Source: Todiramphus chloris collaris
Taxonomy: Eukaryota > Chordata > Aves > Coraciiformes > Alcedinidae
DNA: 64,000 nt
Assembly (NCBI GenBank): GCA_025345505.1
Contig: JANVCC010000073.1
Span: forward strand, 40,657-104,656
Direction of reading: 5' to 3'
In this document: in pieces, positions 12,476 to 24,300 of the stretch
Layout: each line of letters begins with the position of its first letter
Position numbering within the stretch: position 1 is the stretch's first letter
Translations under genes and position numbers: made by a program
Notes under the pieces: model-generated
Seen by the model: only the letters and a program-made list of their open reading frames with translations
What the model was told of the DNA's origin: nothing
Database searches by the model: none

Positions 12476-14104
12476 TTACCGGCAGGTGCAGGACTCCGCG
12501 ATCATGTTCTCATACTCCTTGTAGAGGATGCCACCGTCACGCTCAATCATAAGGACACTGATGGGGCTGTAGCGGTAGGGAACACAGGAGGGCCAGGGCA
12601 CATTGGCATCCACCAGCTGATGGACAAAGCTCTGCACCACGGCGTGGTTGGGCGCATGGTAGTCATAGCGGAGCAGGTGGGGACAGGCACCCTTGCAGTA
12701 GCGTGGGTTGTAGCGGTGGGGAGCAATGATCCAGTGGTCCCAGCCCAGTTGGGCGAAGCTGACAGGAAAGGATCGCAAGGAGCAGTCGCTCTTCTCTCCT
12801 TCCTGCTCCCGCAGGTATCCAGGCAGGTCATGGGCCAGCGTTCCTGTGTCACGACGGTGCCGGTGGGGCTCTGTCACTGGAAGTGCCAACCCAGCCTGGG
12901 TGTCATTGAGGTAGAGGAGGAGGAAGGGGTGGCTGGGGGCCACTGGAGCATCACGGCCACCCATCCGACCGGCTCGCACACAGATGTGCTGCAGCGCCAG
13001 GCTCCCTGCACTGCCGTTCCCCTGCACCAGGTAAGGGGTGACATCTGCTTCAGCCCAGCCATGGTGCGGGTGGGTGGCAGGGCTGAGCAGCACCCCAGGT
13101 GCCTCACTGGTGGCTGCCAGCTCCAGGGTGCAGAGGAGGTGACCGTGGGCCAGTGTCAAGCTAGGCAGGTAGACCACAGTGGCTCGGAGGAGGTGCTCGG
13201 TCTCAGACTGGCCCTCCAGGTGGTAGGTGAGTGGCTGCACATACCAGCGACCTGTGGGGATGCAGCAGTCAGTGCCCCCTTAGTACAGCACAGCCTTTGC
13301 CCAGAGTGCTACCACATCCCCACACAATGCAGTGGAGCCCATGGCATCACAAGCCTCAAAGCTCATGACCACCAGGAGCCTCAGCAAACAGTAGCCATTG
13401 CCATCAACAACACCTTGCCAGCAGGGTGAAGGGCAAAGAGTGGCTAGGACAGTTACTACCCTCTTCAGGAATGGGCTGGAGCATGGCGAACCCCTCATCG
13501 TCTCCAAGGTAGACGCCACCGGGCACCACTGGCCTGGCACAGCATCAGGCGCAATGGGGAGAAGGGCACACAGGGCCATTGATGCTCTTGCCCATCTCAC
13601 CCCTGGGGCAGGGAGAGCATGGGCTCCCTGCCAAGGGGAAGCCCGCAGGGCACAGGATGTGCCAGCCCTGGTTGGGACACTGTAAGGAGGGAGAAGGAAG
13701 CAGGCAGTGACACCCCAGGGTTCAAGCCCACCCTGCCACCTCCGCTAAACCCCCATACTACCCTTGGTGCCCACCTGCTCCTTACCTGCCCAGGGTGGAC
13801 CACCGTGGGAACTGGCCTGGACCAGGCGGACAGTGTTGGTGCCCAGGGTGCGACCATGGCGAGGCCGCCCTTCACGGTCGGCAGCATGCCTGTACAGGTT
13901 CAGCATGTAGCGCAGGGGCTGCCCGCTTGCCAACCCTGCTTGCCAGCCCTGGCTGCCTGGTGCCCGCACTTGCAGGGCCTGCAGGAGTGGCAGAGGGGGG
14001 ATGGCAGGCAAGGAGCCAGGGGGCAACGAGGTCTGGTCTGCAGCCCAGGAAAGGGGCAGAGCAAGGAGGAGGAGGAGGCTGGTGAGGGGATGGAGCCAAG
14101 CCAT
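12476..14104 (-). CDS. BMP15: Bone morphogenetic protein 15 precursor (BMP15)
   Basis: BMP15 is an oocyte-secreted TGF-beta ligand that acts with its paralogue GDF9 on granulosa cells. It has two exons, as usual for the family: 13786-14104 (signal peptide and first part of the propeptide) and 12476-13251, joined in phase 1 by a 534-bp intron. The 364-residue precursor starts MAWLHPLTSLLLLLALPLSW. A furin site RHRR precedes the mature domain of about 125 residues. The mature domain has six cysteines, including CKGAC and the terminal CTCR; it lacks the cysteine used for the interchain disulfide in most TGF-beta ligands, as is normal for BMP15 and GDF9. Diagnostic motifs are WDHWIIAPHRYNPRYCKG, PISVLMIERDGGILYKEYE and MIAESCTCR. 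Human BMP15 has 392 residues. The position beside SHROOM4 matches human. The intron holds a 52-bp copy of SHROOM4 sequence. Confidence 0.97.
13473..13524 (+). pseudogene. 52-bp copy of the SHROOM4 exon 1/intron 1 junction inside the BMP15 intron
   Basis: This segment matches 17561-17612 at 49 of 52 bases. It covers the codons for [12 protein letters not shown], the AAG|GTAGAC donor, and 16 bases of intron. Homology stops abruptly on both sides with no target-site duplication that I can see. It is on the plus strand, antisense to BMP15 and in the same orientation as SHROOM4, about 4.1 kb upstream of the original. Because intron sequence was copied too, it arose from DNA, not mRNA. A good acceptor (TTACTACCCTCTTCAG) ends at 13468, so 13469-13508 could be a 40-nt exon with the correct phase for SHROOM4 exon 2. 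Expression is unknown. Confidence 0.85.
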
Positions 14105-14560
14105 GATAGGTGTGGGGAAGATGGATGAGCAGGGCAAGGTGGGTCTGGCTGGCAGCAGGATTAGGGGGAGCCTGCAGTCATGCTTTGCCCACCTGGACAG
14201 GCAGAGCTGGTCACAGGCACCAGCAAAAGAGGACCCCAGGGTGCTGCCAGCTGCTTCAGATTCACAGAGAAACAGAAAGGTAGGGGTTTTCTATACCAAA
14301 AAAGGTGCAAATTCCAGACTAAAACCCAGACCAGAGGCAAAGACAGACAGGAGCCTGGCTACAGCAACTGTAAAAGTTCCGGGGCTCAGGGAGTGAAGGG
14401 AGAGCGAAGGGGGAGCAAAGAGAGGTGGGGGTAATGAAGTGGGGAAAGACCAGCTCGCTCAGCCCACCTGCTCCTGGCCAGCCTCCTCCTGCAGAGTGAG
14501 CAATCTCAGCCCCGGGGCCCGTTTTAAAGGCATGGCCCCAATCAAGGTTTAAAGGGCCAG
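14105..14560 (-). promoter_or_regulatory. BMP15 upstream region
   Basis: On the minus strand there is a TTTAAAA box at 14522-14528 with an ATTGG (inverted CCAAT) motif just upstream of it, about 420-440 bp before the ATG. A TAATCC motif, of the OTX/PITX/GSC type, is at 14158-14163, 54 bp before the ATG. Either marks a plausible oocyte promoter, but the transcription start cannot be fixed from sequence. Confidence 0.3.
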
Positions 14561-16394
14561 GAGCTACTGGGTCCCAGGGTAGGGGGGCTGAAGCTCTGCA
14601 GGGTGTTCTGCTGCTGCAGGAGCCCCTCCAAATACCCTCCTCTCCCCATGTAGACCTCTGTCAGGAGGAGCAGTGCTTTTGTGCCCAGAGCAGGCACAGG
14701 GCCTTGGGGTCTGCTCCCAGACTGGCCTGCGGCACAGCCAAGCTGCCCAGTGCCTCACTTTCCCCAGCTGAAAGGTGGGCATCAAGCCCAGAGGCCATGG
14801 CATTGAGGCATGTGGGTGGGCAGAGCGATCCAGAGCCCAGCGGTGCTGAGTGAAGCTGGGTCAGACGGTGGTACCCACGCTGCGGGCATCACCACGCATC
14901 ATGCATCACTGCCTGCAGCTTCATTGGGCTTGGCCATCTCAGCTCCAAGGTCTTTCTGCCAGCACCTGTACAAGGCTGAGGGCTTGCCAGGGTGATGCCC
15001 ATCCTCTTGCTGCACAGGTCATTTGAGGCATTGCCCTTACAGTGGGCATTGCCCCCCAGCCTCAGTGCTGCTCTGTGACTCTGCGGTGCCTGAGGCTGGT
15101 TCTGTGGGTGCACCACAGAACAGGGTGTGGGCAGCCACGGCCCATGCCCCCAGCAGACTGGCTGGCATGGTGGCCAGCCCCGTAGGACACTGCTGCTCTA
15201 CTGCCAGGATGGAGGGGTCCAGGGCGGGTGGACACTCTGGTTGGGAACCACAAATGCAGGCATAAGAACATGGGGGAGATGGATAGTATGTTGGTGCCTG
15301 GCTTGCCCTGGGTTCTGCCCACCCTTCCCAGTGCCAGCACGGGACAGCAGTAAGGGCTGGGAGGGCTGTGGGGAGTGTGCCAGTGTTGGGGGTGGGATGT
15401 GGTGCTTAATGGGGTGTGAGGCCACATGATGAGCCAGGGAGCAGAGCCCTCACGCCTGGCTGGGCAGTCCTGGTTACTCATTTGGGAAAGGGCACAGGGG
15501 CAGCCGAGCCTGGTGGAGGCTGGGAAAAGTTTAGGTATGGCAGGAGCTGGCCATGAGTGGGGGGCACAGCAAAGGGGGCAGTAAGGCCACAGGGAAGGGC
15601 AGGAGATTTGGGCCAGGGGAGGACAGGTTGAGGCCGAGTGAGTGGGATTGTGCATCAATGCCAGGTGGGCTCCAGCATCACAAACAACCCAGGTACCATC
15701 CCATTCCCATGCCCTGGGACCCCCTGGCACAAGGACAGGACACATGCCTTGGGCTGCCTGAAGCTGGGCTCAGCAGGGTTCAAGGCAGGAGCCGGTGGAC
15801 AGAGGCTGCCAGGAAAAAATAGAGGGACCCTTCCTGCGCCAGAGCCATGCAGCCCCAAGGGGGTAGCTCGTCAGCCCGGCAGAGCAAGCCCCAGCCCAGC
15901 CCGCAAGCGACGGGCCGAGGGCGGTGCTGTCAGGGCAGAGCTTTCCGGGCTGTCTGGGAAGGAGATGAGTAAGACCCGGGGCCCCCGGCGGGAAGGGGAG
16001 GAGCGGGACTCCTGGGGTGCCCCGGGAACCAGCGCTGATCCACTACCACCGTCCCCAGCTGCCACCCTCTGCCTCCTTCCCCTGCCTCAGTTTTCCCCAA
16101 GGGTCATGGCAGCCCCACCTGTGCCTGTCAGGGGAAGGCAGAGGTGAAGCACGGCCACGCTGCCACGATTGCCTGGGGTGCCCAGCAGGACAGGGTGGGG
16201 GCCACAATGGGCAGGCCAGACAGGAGCCAGCAGCGCGTGCTTGCCCGCAGGCAGCGGGGTTCAGGGCGCCAGCACTGTTGCTGGGGCGGGGTGGCCCAGG
16301 GAGCCTGGGGGCCTGCAGTGGGTGCTGCATCATCCCGCTGCCACCCGAGCAGGAGTCCCCCACACCCATGTGAGCGCAGCCGAACTGTCAGCTG
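14561..16394. other. Intergenic region between BMP15 and SHROOM4, unique part
   Basis: I find no exon, RNA gene or named repeat here. The two genes are divergent, so this stretch and the repeat next to it separate their promoters. Long open frames (for example plus-strand 15638-16147) show no family motif or codon periodicity and look accidental. Confidence 0.55.
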
Positions 16395-17290
16395 CACTGT
16401 GCCTCCTTGCTGGGCTGAGCTGTGCCAGGCTGAGCTGTGCCAAGCTCAGCTGTGCTGCAGGCTGAGCTGTCCCTAAAGGTGCTAGTCCCTGGCTGCACCA
16501 TATTGTGCTGGGCCAAACTGGGTTGTGCTGTGCCAAACCATGCCAGGCCAAGCTAAGACAGGCCAGGCCACACTGGGCTGAGCCAAACCATGCCAGCCTT
16601 GCCTGTCCTTGTCAACACAAGCTGAACTGCACTGAGCGAAACCGGGCCAGGCAAGTGGAGACAAATTAGATCAAGCTTCTGGACTACCCAGATGAGCTGC
16701 ACTTAACCATGTTGAGCCGAGCTATGCTGGGCCAGCCAACCCATGCTGTCCCCCTTGCCATCCCTCTTGCAGAGCTGTGCCAAACTGTGCCAAGCTGTGC
16801 TGTGCCATGCTGAGCTCTGCCAGCCTTCCATGTCATGTCATGTCATGTCATGTCATGTCATGTCATGTCATGTCATGTCATGATGGGGTAAGCTGGACTG
16901 AGTTGAACCATGCTGGCTGGGCCATGCCAAGCTGAGCCAAGCAACTCAGTGCAGGTCCCTGGGCCAAACCACACTGTGCCAAGCCAGCACAACTGTGCTG
17001 GCCTGAGAAGCACGGTGCTATGCTGGGCCATTGTGTTCTGAACCATGCCATGAGCTGAGCTGTGCAAAGCTGTGCCATGAGCTGTGCTGAGCCATGCCAT
17101 GCCGTGCTGAGCTGAGTCGTGCTGAGCTGAGCCATGGTTGTGCTGAACTGGGCTGACCCATGCCAGACTGTGTTAAGTTGTGCCATGCTATGCCTAGCTG
17201 TACTGGGGGGCTAACCACTAGCTGCGGTGGGCTGAGGCACGTTGTGCCGTGCTGTGCCGCGCTTAGCCAAGCCAAGCCGAGTTGTGTTGT
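16395..17290. repeat. Degenerate GCTGAGCTGTGCCA-type tandem repeat upstream of SHROOM4
   Basis: About 900 bp built from short, diverged units of the kind GCTGAGCTGTGCCA, GCCATGCTGAGC and AGCTGTGCCAAGC, with irregular spacing. It is interrupted by a clean pentanucleotide array. The strand is skewed to TGCC/AGCT words. It ends about 180 bp before the SHROOM4 start codon. Open frames repeating Leu-Ser-Cys-Ala or Met-Ala-Gln are by-products of the repeat. Confidence 0.8.
16830..16882. repeat. (TGTCA)n microsatellite, about 10 perfect copies
   Basis: TGTCA is repeated without error from about 16831 to 16880, nested in the degenerate repeat upstream of SHROOM4. Perfection suggests recent expansion and likely length polymorphism. 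Confidence 0.95.
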
Positions 17291-18300
17291 GCCGTGCCGA
17301 TCCGACCGCCGCCGTCCCCCCGCGCCTCATTGGCGGCGGCGGAGCAGTCCCGGTGCGGGCCGGCCCCGCCCCGCCGCTCGGATCCGCGCCGCTCAGCCCG
17401 GGCGGGCAGGCGGGGTATCACTTCCTCCGCTGTGCGGGGTCGGGTCGGGCGGGATGGGGCGGTAGCGGCCATGGAGCGGGTCGGGGGCCGGCCCGGCGCC
17501 CCTCAATACGTGCATGTGCAGCTGCAGGGGGGCGCGCCCTGGGGCTTCACGCTGCGCGGCGGGCTGGAGCACGGCGAACCCCTCATCGTTTCCAAGGTAG
17601 ACGCCTCCGGGCGCGGTCTCGCGTGGGCTTCGCGGCGTCCCCCCGCGAGGGGCCCCCGGCCCGTGGCGGGCGTGGGGGGGGGGGAGGGGGGACACGACAC
17701 CCGATGCGCGGTGGCGCTGGGGGCGTGGGGAACCCCGGTCTTGGGGTCGCGTGTCCCGGTGCGGCGGGGCGGGGCCGTGGCGGTCACCCGTACCCGCGCC
17801 TGCCGCGACCTGCCACTCCGAGCCGCGAGGGAGAGTGGGAGCGGGCACCGTGGGGTCCGAGGGCGGCGGAGGGACAGCCCAGGCCCGGCGGCAGGAAGAA
17901 ATTCCTCCGGCACATCCGTTGGGCTGGCGGCGGGGCGGCCCCCTCGCGTCCCCCGCGTCCAGTCGTGCGGGGCGCTGTCGAGGGGCGGGGGGTCCGCCTC
18001 CCTTCGTGTGCCCACCCGTGGCCACCCCCGGGGCCGGGCTCTGCGGGGACGTTGGTGGCCACGGTAGGGGGAACTGGAGTCCGCCCTGTCTGGTCACAGC
18101 TTCCTCAGAACGCCTGAGCAAGGCCGTGCCCGGGACGTGGAGCTGGTGTCGGGGTGCGGTGCCGAATGGGACGGGCTCAGGGCTCGGCGCCCGCTCTCCC
18201 GCGGTCGGGAAAGTGCGGCCCGATGGCCGCGACGTCCTGCCGCGCAGGGGCTCACCGATTCCAGTGGCCCCACCAGGGGATCGCCCTCCCGGGAAACCCG
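17290..18300 (+). promoter_or_regulatory. CpG island promoter of SHROOM4
   Basis: Very GC- and CpG-rich sequence starts abruptly at the end of the degenerate repeat, spans SHROOM4 exon 1, and runs well into intron 1. No TATA box is seen before the ATG at 17471. A CpG-island type start within about 150 bp of the ATG is likely. Confidence 0.7.
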
Positions 18301-21300
18301 CTGGGAGACGGGCAGCAGCCGGGGGTTCCCCAGCACCCCGTGCCCCCGCGGAGTCCGGCTGATCCCCTGTCATCGGGCGGCTTGGCTTGGCTGCCCGCCC
18401 GCCCGGTGCCAGCGTCTCGCTGGGGCCAGGGTGCTGGCGGGCCAGTCTGTGCCGCCGCCCCGGGCTGCCTCCCTGCCCCGAGCCCCCCCGGGCCCACCAC
18501 GCCCTGCGCCGGGACGCGGACAAGCGTGGTCTGGCTGGGGGAGCTGGAAAAGTGGCTCTGGTCCCTGCCCTGCGTCCCGGGGTGGCACCGCCGGCGGGCG
18601 GGAGACGGGGCCCTGCTGGGGGCCGGGGAGGCCGCTCCCCGTTCCCCTACTCGCTGCCGGGTCTCGGGGCGGTGGGTCTGCCGGTCGCTGGAGGAGAGGA
18701 TGGGGTGGGGGACCAGGGGATGTCCCGCACTGCTGTTGAGAATGGATGGGGGGGGTTGTCCTTGCGGGCCGGGGGGTGCCGGCCCCCGCGCTCCCGCGGC
18801 CCGGCCGCCGCCGCGTGTGCTCTGCAGACAAAGGGGGCTTGTTCCAGCGCTCTGTGCATTCAGGGGAGGGTCCCCCGAGGCGCCCGCTTCGCCGCCGCGG
18901 CCGGCGATGTGTGTGCGTGCCGTGCCGTACCGCTCCGGCCCGTGCACGGAGGGGGCAGCCCTTGCCTGCGGTGCAGGGGGGCCTGAGCTCCGAGCCCCGT
19001 CCGGAAAGAGGAGGGGGGGTCCTGCTGCTCAACGAGACAGTCTGGCCTCTGAGCCCATGCCAGGCAGGATCCCTTCCTGTGACAGAGTCCCGTGGTGGAG
19101 GGCTGTTATTGGGCACTGGGCCCTTGACGGGGCTGCTGAGCAACTTGCGGCACAGACCCTGCTGGGCATGTTGGCGGCAAGGAAGGAAGTCTGTGTGGGA
19201 CAGGGGGACACATCTCAGGCACCACCGTGGCTGTGACTCCTTTTAACACAAGTCTTTCGTGGGGCAGGCAAGATATTCCTGTGGGTCCCACCATTAGGGC
19301 TCAGAGTGAACACCAGGGTTGGTGTCAGGGAAGCGCCCAGGGCTGGCCCTGACCAGGCAGGGCAGCAGGCAGCCGGGTTTGGCTGCCAGCACAGAGTTCA
19401 CTGGTGGCAAAGGCAGAACAAGGGGCTGTTTGTGCCAGATTTAGCTCCTGGTAAGCGATGCCAGCGCTGAGCCATGTCTGTCCTAGCTCATGGGGTGGCC
19501 CAGATGTGGGTGCAGCTCTGGTGATGTCCTGCACTAGAGGAGACACCCGTCGCTACTGACTCAGTGCCATGGCCGTGGCAGGCAGGACACAGTGGGCATG
19601 CAGCTGGGCAGAGGACTGGAGTAAAGGGAGCAGCCTTCCCTGCCTGCCTGCTCTGACAGAGCTGCCCAGTGGTGAGCAGCAGCATGGCAGGGGTTAAACC
19701 AGGGCACTCCAGACAGTGCATGGTGGAGCCCTTGCAGGCAGATGGTCCCTGTGCCAGGAAGGCAGCCCCACAGCTGACCCCTGGGAGGGCAGTGCCCAGC
19801 CTGGGCATCAGGCTGTGTCCAGCCTGAGCATGCCATTGCAATCCCCAGGTCCCTGAAAAAATGGGAGAGTTGTGGGGCACTTGGCACAGCCATGCCAGGC
19901 AGAGCCATGGGGCAGTGCTGGGCTATGCAGGAGGCCTATCTGCATCTGCCTGGCTCCCCAGGTGCTATGTAGCCCATGGGCGGGCAGGATGCCCCCTGAG
20001 CCCTCCCTGGCATCTGCTCTGGGAAGAGGTGCCAGGGGCACATGTATGGCCTGCTGCAGAGCCATGTGTGCCCCCCAGCATTGGGGCCTGGTTGCTGCCC
20101 AGGCTGGGCTGCAGAGATGGCTCTGCTGGCAGAGCTTGTTTCTCTTCTGGGATGGGAATGCCAGGGCAAAGTGATGAACCCATGGGCAGGGTGGGCATAG
20201 GAGCCCCAGCATGGGGCCAGACCAGCTCTGCCTGTAACCCTGTGGGCAGAGGGCAGATGTAGGGTCCAGCCAGGTAAGGCTCCATATCCATGCTGGGCAT
20301 GGGGGCGTGGGGCACCCCAGGTCCTGCTCCATATGTCTGCATGCCCCATGCCAATGCCACCACGCAGCCCAGCAGCCGGACTCGCTTGTGAGCCCTGTTG
20401 TGTGAGGGGCTGGTCATGGCAGTCCCTGGCCATCAGGAACAGCAGGATGGGAAGAAATCAGTGCCAGCACCAGACACTCTGCTTGCCCTGGGTGGGCAGT
20501 GTTGATCCCAGGGCTGTCTGTGATACCCCTTCCTGCTGAGCAGAGGGGACGGGGCTGAGGCCCCTCCATGTTGGTACCATCATGGCCCTATGTCCTCCAA
20601 GCTGCAGCGGTACTGGGTACCAGGCTCGTTTCAGCTGTGGGTGCCAGGATGGGGTAGATGCATGCCAGGGCCGGGCATAGCTCTGTGCTTCCCCTGCTGT
20701 TGGCTCCCCTGGGTGCACATGGCATGATGGTATCTTTCGAGCACTGAAACAACTGCAGGTGCCCAGGCAGGGCCTACATGGTGATGGGAGCAGCGGCGGG
20801 GTGCTGGCATCCACGCCAGACAAAGGGCCCTTGTGCTGCCCATGCCTGCGGGGGAATCTGCTGGGATGGGACATTTTTGTCCCCCCCGCCCGCCAATGCC
20901 CTTTCCTGTCTCAGAAATTCATGTGACTGGGGCAGGGTGGTAGCCCAGTGCCACAGATCCCTCTGCAGTGCGCAGGGTGCAGGCACCCCCTTTCTGAAGG
21001 CTCTTTCTCCCTGGCACCTGGTGCCAGCGGCACACCCCCTGACGCCCCTCTCTGTCCTCCAGGTGGAGGATGGGGGCAAGGCTGCACTGTCCCGACGACT
21101 GCAGCCAGGTGACGAGCTGGTGAACATCAGCGGGACGCCACTGTACGGGTCCCGCCAGGAGGCCCTCATCCTTATCAAGGGCTCGTATCGCACCCTGAAG
21201 ATGATCGTCCGCAGGTCAGCAGCGTTGTGGGTGGAGTGGGCAGGGTGGGCAGTGGTGGCAGGGGCATCACCTGCACAGGGCACAGGCAGGAGTCTGGTGC

Positions 21301-24300
21301 TGCCCCTGTCTCCAGCCTGGAGGTGCCCCATGCTAGGATGAGGTGGGTGCCAGCACCCCATGATGTGGGGGGGTTCCTCAGACCGGTGTGCCGCCAGCAG
21401 AGCCAGGGCAGTGGGTGGGCTCGACACCCCCTTGCTGGGCGGTATCCTCCGTTGTGGCCGCTCCTCTCCCTTCCTGCCTGCCCGCCTGCCTGCTGCCTGC
21501 CTGGGGAAGGAAGGAGAGGCAGGGCCAGGCCCTGCAGTTGTGTGTCCCCTCCGACCCACATCCACTCCCCGGCTGCATCCTGACTGGGCTTCAGCTCCAG
21601 CGGCACGCAGGGGCAGGGGCGACGCAGGGTGCTGCCCACGGGCAGGGGGTGCCATGGGGCTGTGCCAGCGCTCAGCATCATCCATGGTGAGTTTGGGGGC
21701 TCTGGGTGGGGAGGGGCCCCTGTGCTGGCCTCACAGCTCATCTCTGCCACCCTCCCTGCCCACCTGGCGGACGCTGGGGCACACTGGGCACTTGCAGGGG
21801 TACAGGAGGTGGTATCTGCCCACAGTGCAGTGGCACTGGATGCTGCTTATGTGCACTGAAGGGACTGGAGGCGAACAAGGGGTGGGACAGACAGAGCCTG
21901 GCACAGGATTCCTTCAGGGTCGCAACATGGCTGGTGCTTGCTGCAGATGCTGAGGGACTGAGGAACAAGGGAGGAATATCAGGCTTGCAGTGGGGACACA
22001 GAAGTAGCCCCAGCGTCCCTTGGCATGCCCACAGAATTGGTCCAGTCCTGGCAGGGACCCCTCACCCTGCTGGAGCATTGTCCATGGGCTGCGCAGGGTC
22101 CACGTCCTTGGTCCTCTGTTGATGCTGGCAGTGGGAATGCCACAGGCGGGGGAGCCCTGGCAGTGGGGGGAACCATGGGATCCCGCTGCCTGGTACTGGG
22201 GTGCTGGCAGGGCTGGACCCTTCTCGACGCCATTGCCTTTGGGCGGGCGCTGGCCTGAGGGGGACAGGAAGCCCCGAAGGAAGTGACTTCAGCCCCGGTT
22301 CCTCGGCCCGGCTTCCTCCCCATTCTTGTCCTCTCCCACTGTTGCTCTTGGCAGGAGGAGTGTGCCCGTCCTCCGGCCCCATTCCTGGCACATGGCCAAG
22401 CTCACCGAAAGCCGCCCAGACGCCCCCGCCATGCAATGCCCCGCTGACGCCTTCAGCCTCTCCTGGCCTTCAGGGTGTGATGTCAGGTGAGACTCCTGAC
22501 CCACCCCCGGGGGCACCCTTGGCATCGCACAAGGGGAGAGGGTGGACAGGGCACCCACTGGGGTTGGGGTGGGGAGGTGTGGGATTGTTTGTTTGCCCCA
22601 CGCCACTGTCGGGCATCCCCCAACATCCTGCTGCTGCTCTGCCCTTTCCCCTCCCTGTTTACTCCTGGCTCCCGGCAGGAAGGGGTGGTGGCTCCGCTGG
22701 AGCCGGCCAGGAGCTGCTGAGTCTTGGTGCCCCCCCTGCCAGAGCAGGCAGGGCCTGAACAGTCGGAGCCACACACGGCCCGTGTCCCTCTGCCCATTCC
22801 CCCTGCCAGTGCCAGGGCAGCCTTGGTGCTGCCCCCAAACCCGGAGGTGAAGGGTAGGTCGGGGCTATGCCAGGCTGTGCCCCCCTATGCCTTGGGGAAG
22901 CGTATGTCGTGGGAGGGTGTTGGCTCCCTGGGACCTCGTGTCCATCACCGGGGCTGGCAGGGAGCTGGGCAGGGGTGGCAGGCGCCCCTAATGCTGGCAT
23001 GGGGCCGGGCGGCAGCGAGCTGTCCCTGCAGTGGAACCCGCTGTCCCGGCACTGCAGCACTGACCGGAGCAGCTCCATCGGGAGCATGGAGAGCCTGGAC
23101 CAGCCTGGCCAGGCCTACTATGAAGGGGACCCCTCACCCGTTGACCAGGGCATGTACCACAGCAAGCGGGACTCGGCCTACAGCTCCTTCTCCGCCAGCT
23201 CCATCACCTCTGACTGCGCCCTCTCCCTCCGCCCCGAGGAGGCCATTTCTGTTGACTCTGGCCTACAAGGCCCCTGCAAGCCCCCCGACGGGCGCTACCT
23301 GACCACGGGGGCTGAGCCACCTGCCAGCCGGCACACTGAGACCTGGCGGGTGCCCATGCCCCCCCAGCCCCCTGTCAGGAGGGACAGCCTGCGGGCATCC
23401 CCGGCTGCTGGTGGGGACAGGCGCCGGGTGTCAGTGTCAGCGGACATGCTGCACGCAAAGGGCCGGTGGATCTCTGACACCATCCTCTGCCAGCGGGACA
23501 GGGAGGCAGAGGCGGCGGTCAGGAGGATGCCGGCACCATACCCCACGAATGACCGTCTCTCTGCCAACCAGTATTACATGCTGAGCTCCCACACCGACCG
23601 GTGCCCAACTGAGCCACTCCTGGGGGAGAGCACGGAGCTTGGCAACCGGCTGCACCTGGACGGTGGTCTGCAGCAAGTGCCGGATACTCTGGCAGCAGGG
23701 GACAACCCACTGCTGAGCCCCCTCAAGGGCCATGCGCCACACCGGCACAGTGCCCCCGAGCAGCTGCTGGCCTCCCAGCTCCGCTCCCTCCAGGTGGGCA
23801 CGGGCAGTGGGCGAGCCTCACCGGCCCCTGATGGGCACCGCTGGACTCTCTCTCCCCTGCACCCTGATGGCAGCAGACCGGGGGTTGCCCAGGATTCCCC
23901 GCTCTGCCCAGAGCCGTGTGGCCGCCTGCCTCCCTGCCGCTGCTGCCCTGAGCCACAGCGAGCCTGTGAACAGGATGTGCGGGGGGCCAGCCCGGCGTGT
24001 GGCACTGAGGGTCCAGTGGAGGAGGAGAGCCGGGTGGGTGGCCGGCGGGCTGGGGGTCCACCCCACCGCTCTGCTCAGATGCGCCGCCGCAGCGACCGCT
24101 TCGCCACCAGCCTGCGCAACGAGATCCAGCGGCGCAAGGCCCAGCTACAGAAGAGCCGGGGTCCCTGTGCCCCACTGCCTGGTGAGGAGCCGGTGGAGGA
24201 GGCAGAGGAGCCCCCTGAGGGCAGTGTGCCAGTGGAGGGACCCCGCACCCCGGCTGAGCACCTCAGCCCTGCACCGAGCGACGATGGCAGGAACCCTGGC

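Noticed and set aside
17393-18523. 376-codon minus-strand frame across the SHROOM4 CpG island
   Set aside because: It is the antisense of exon 1 plus CpG-island sequence, rich in Pro/Arg/Gly; no independent support.
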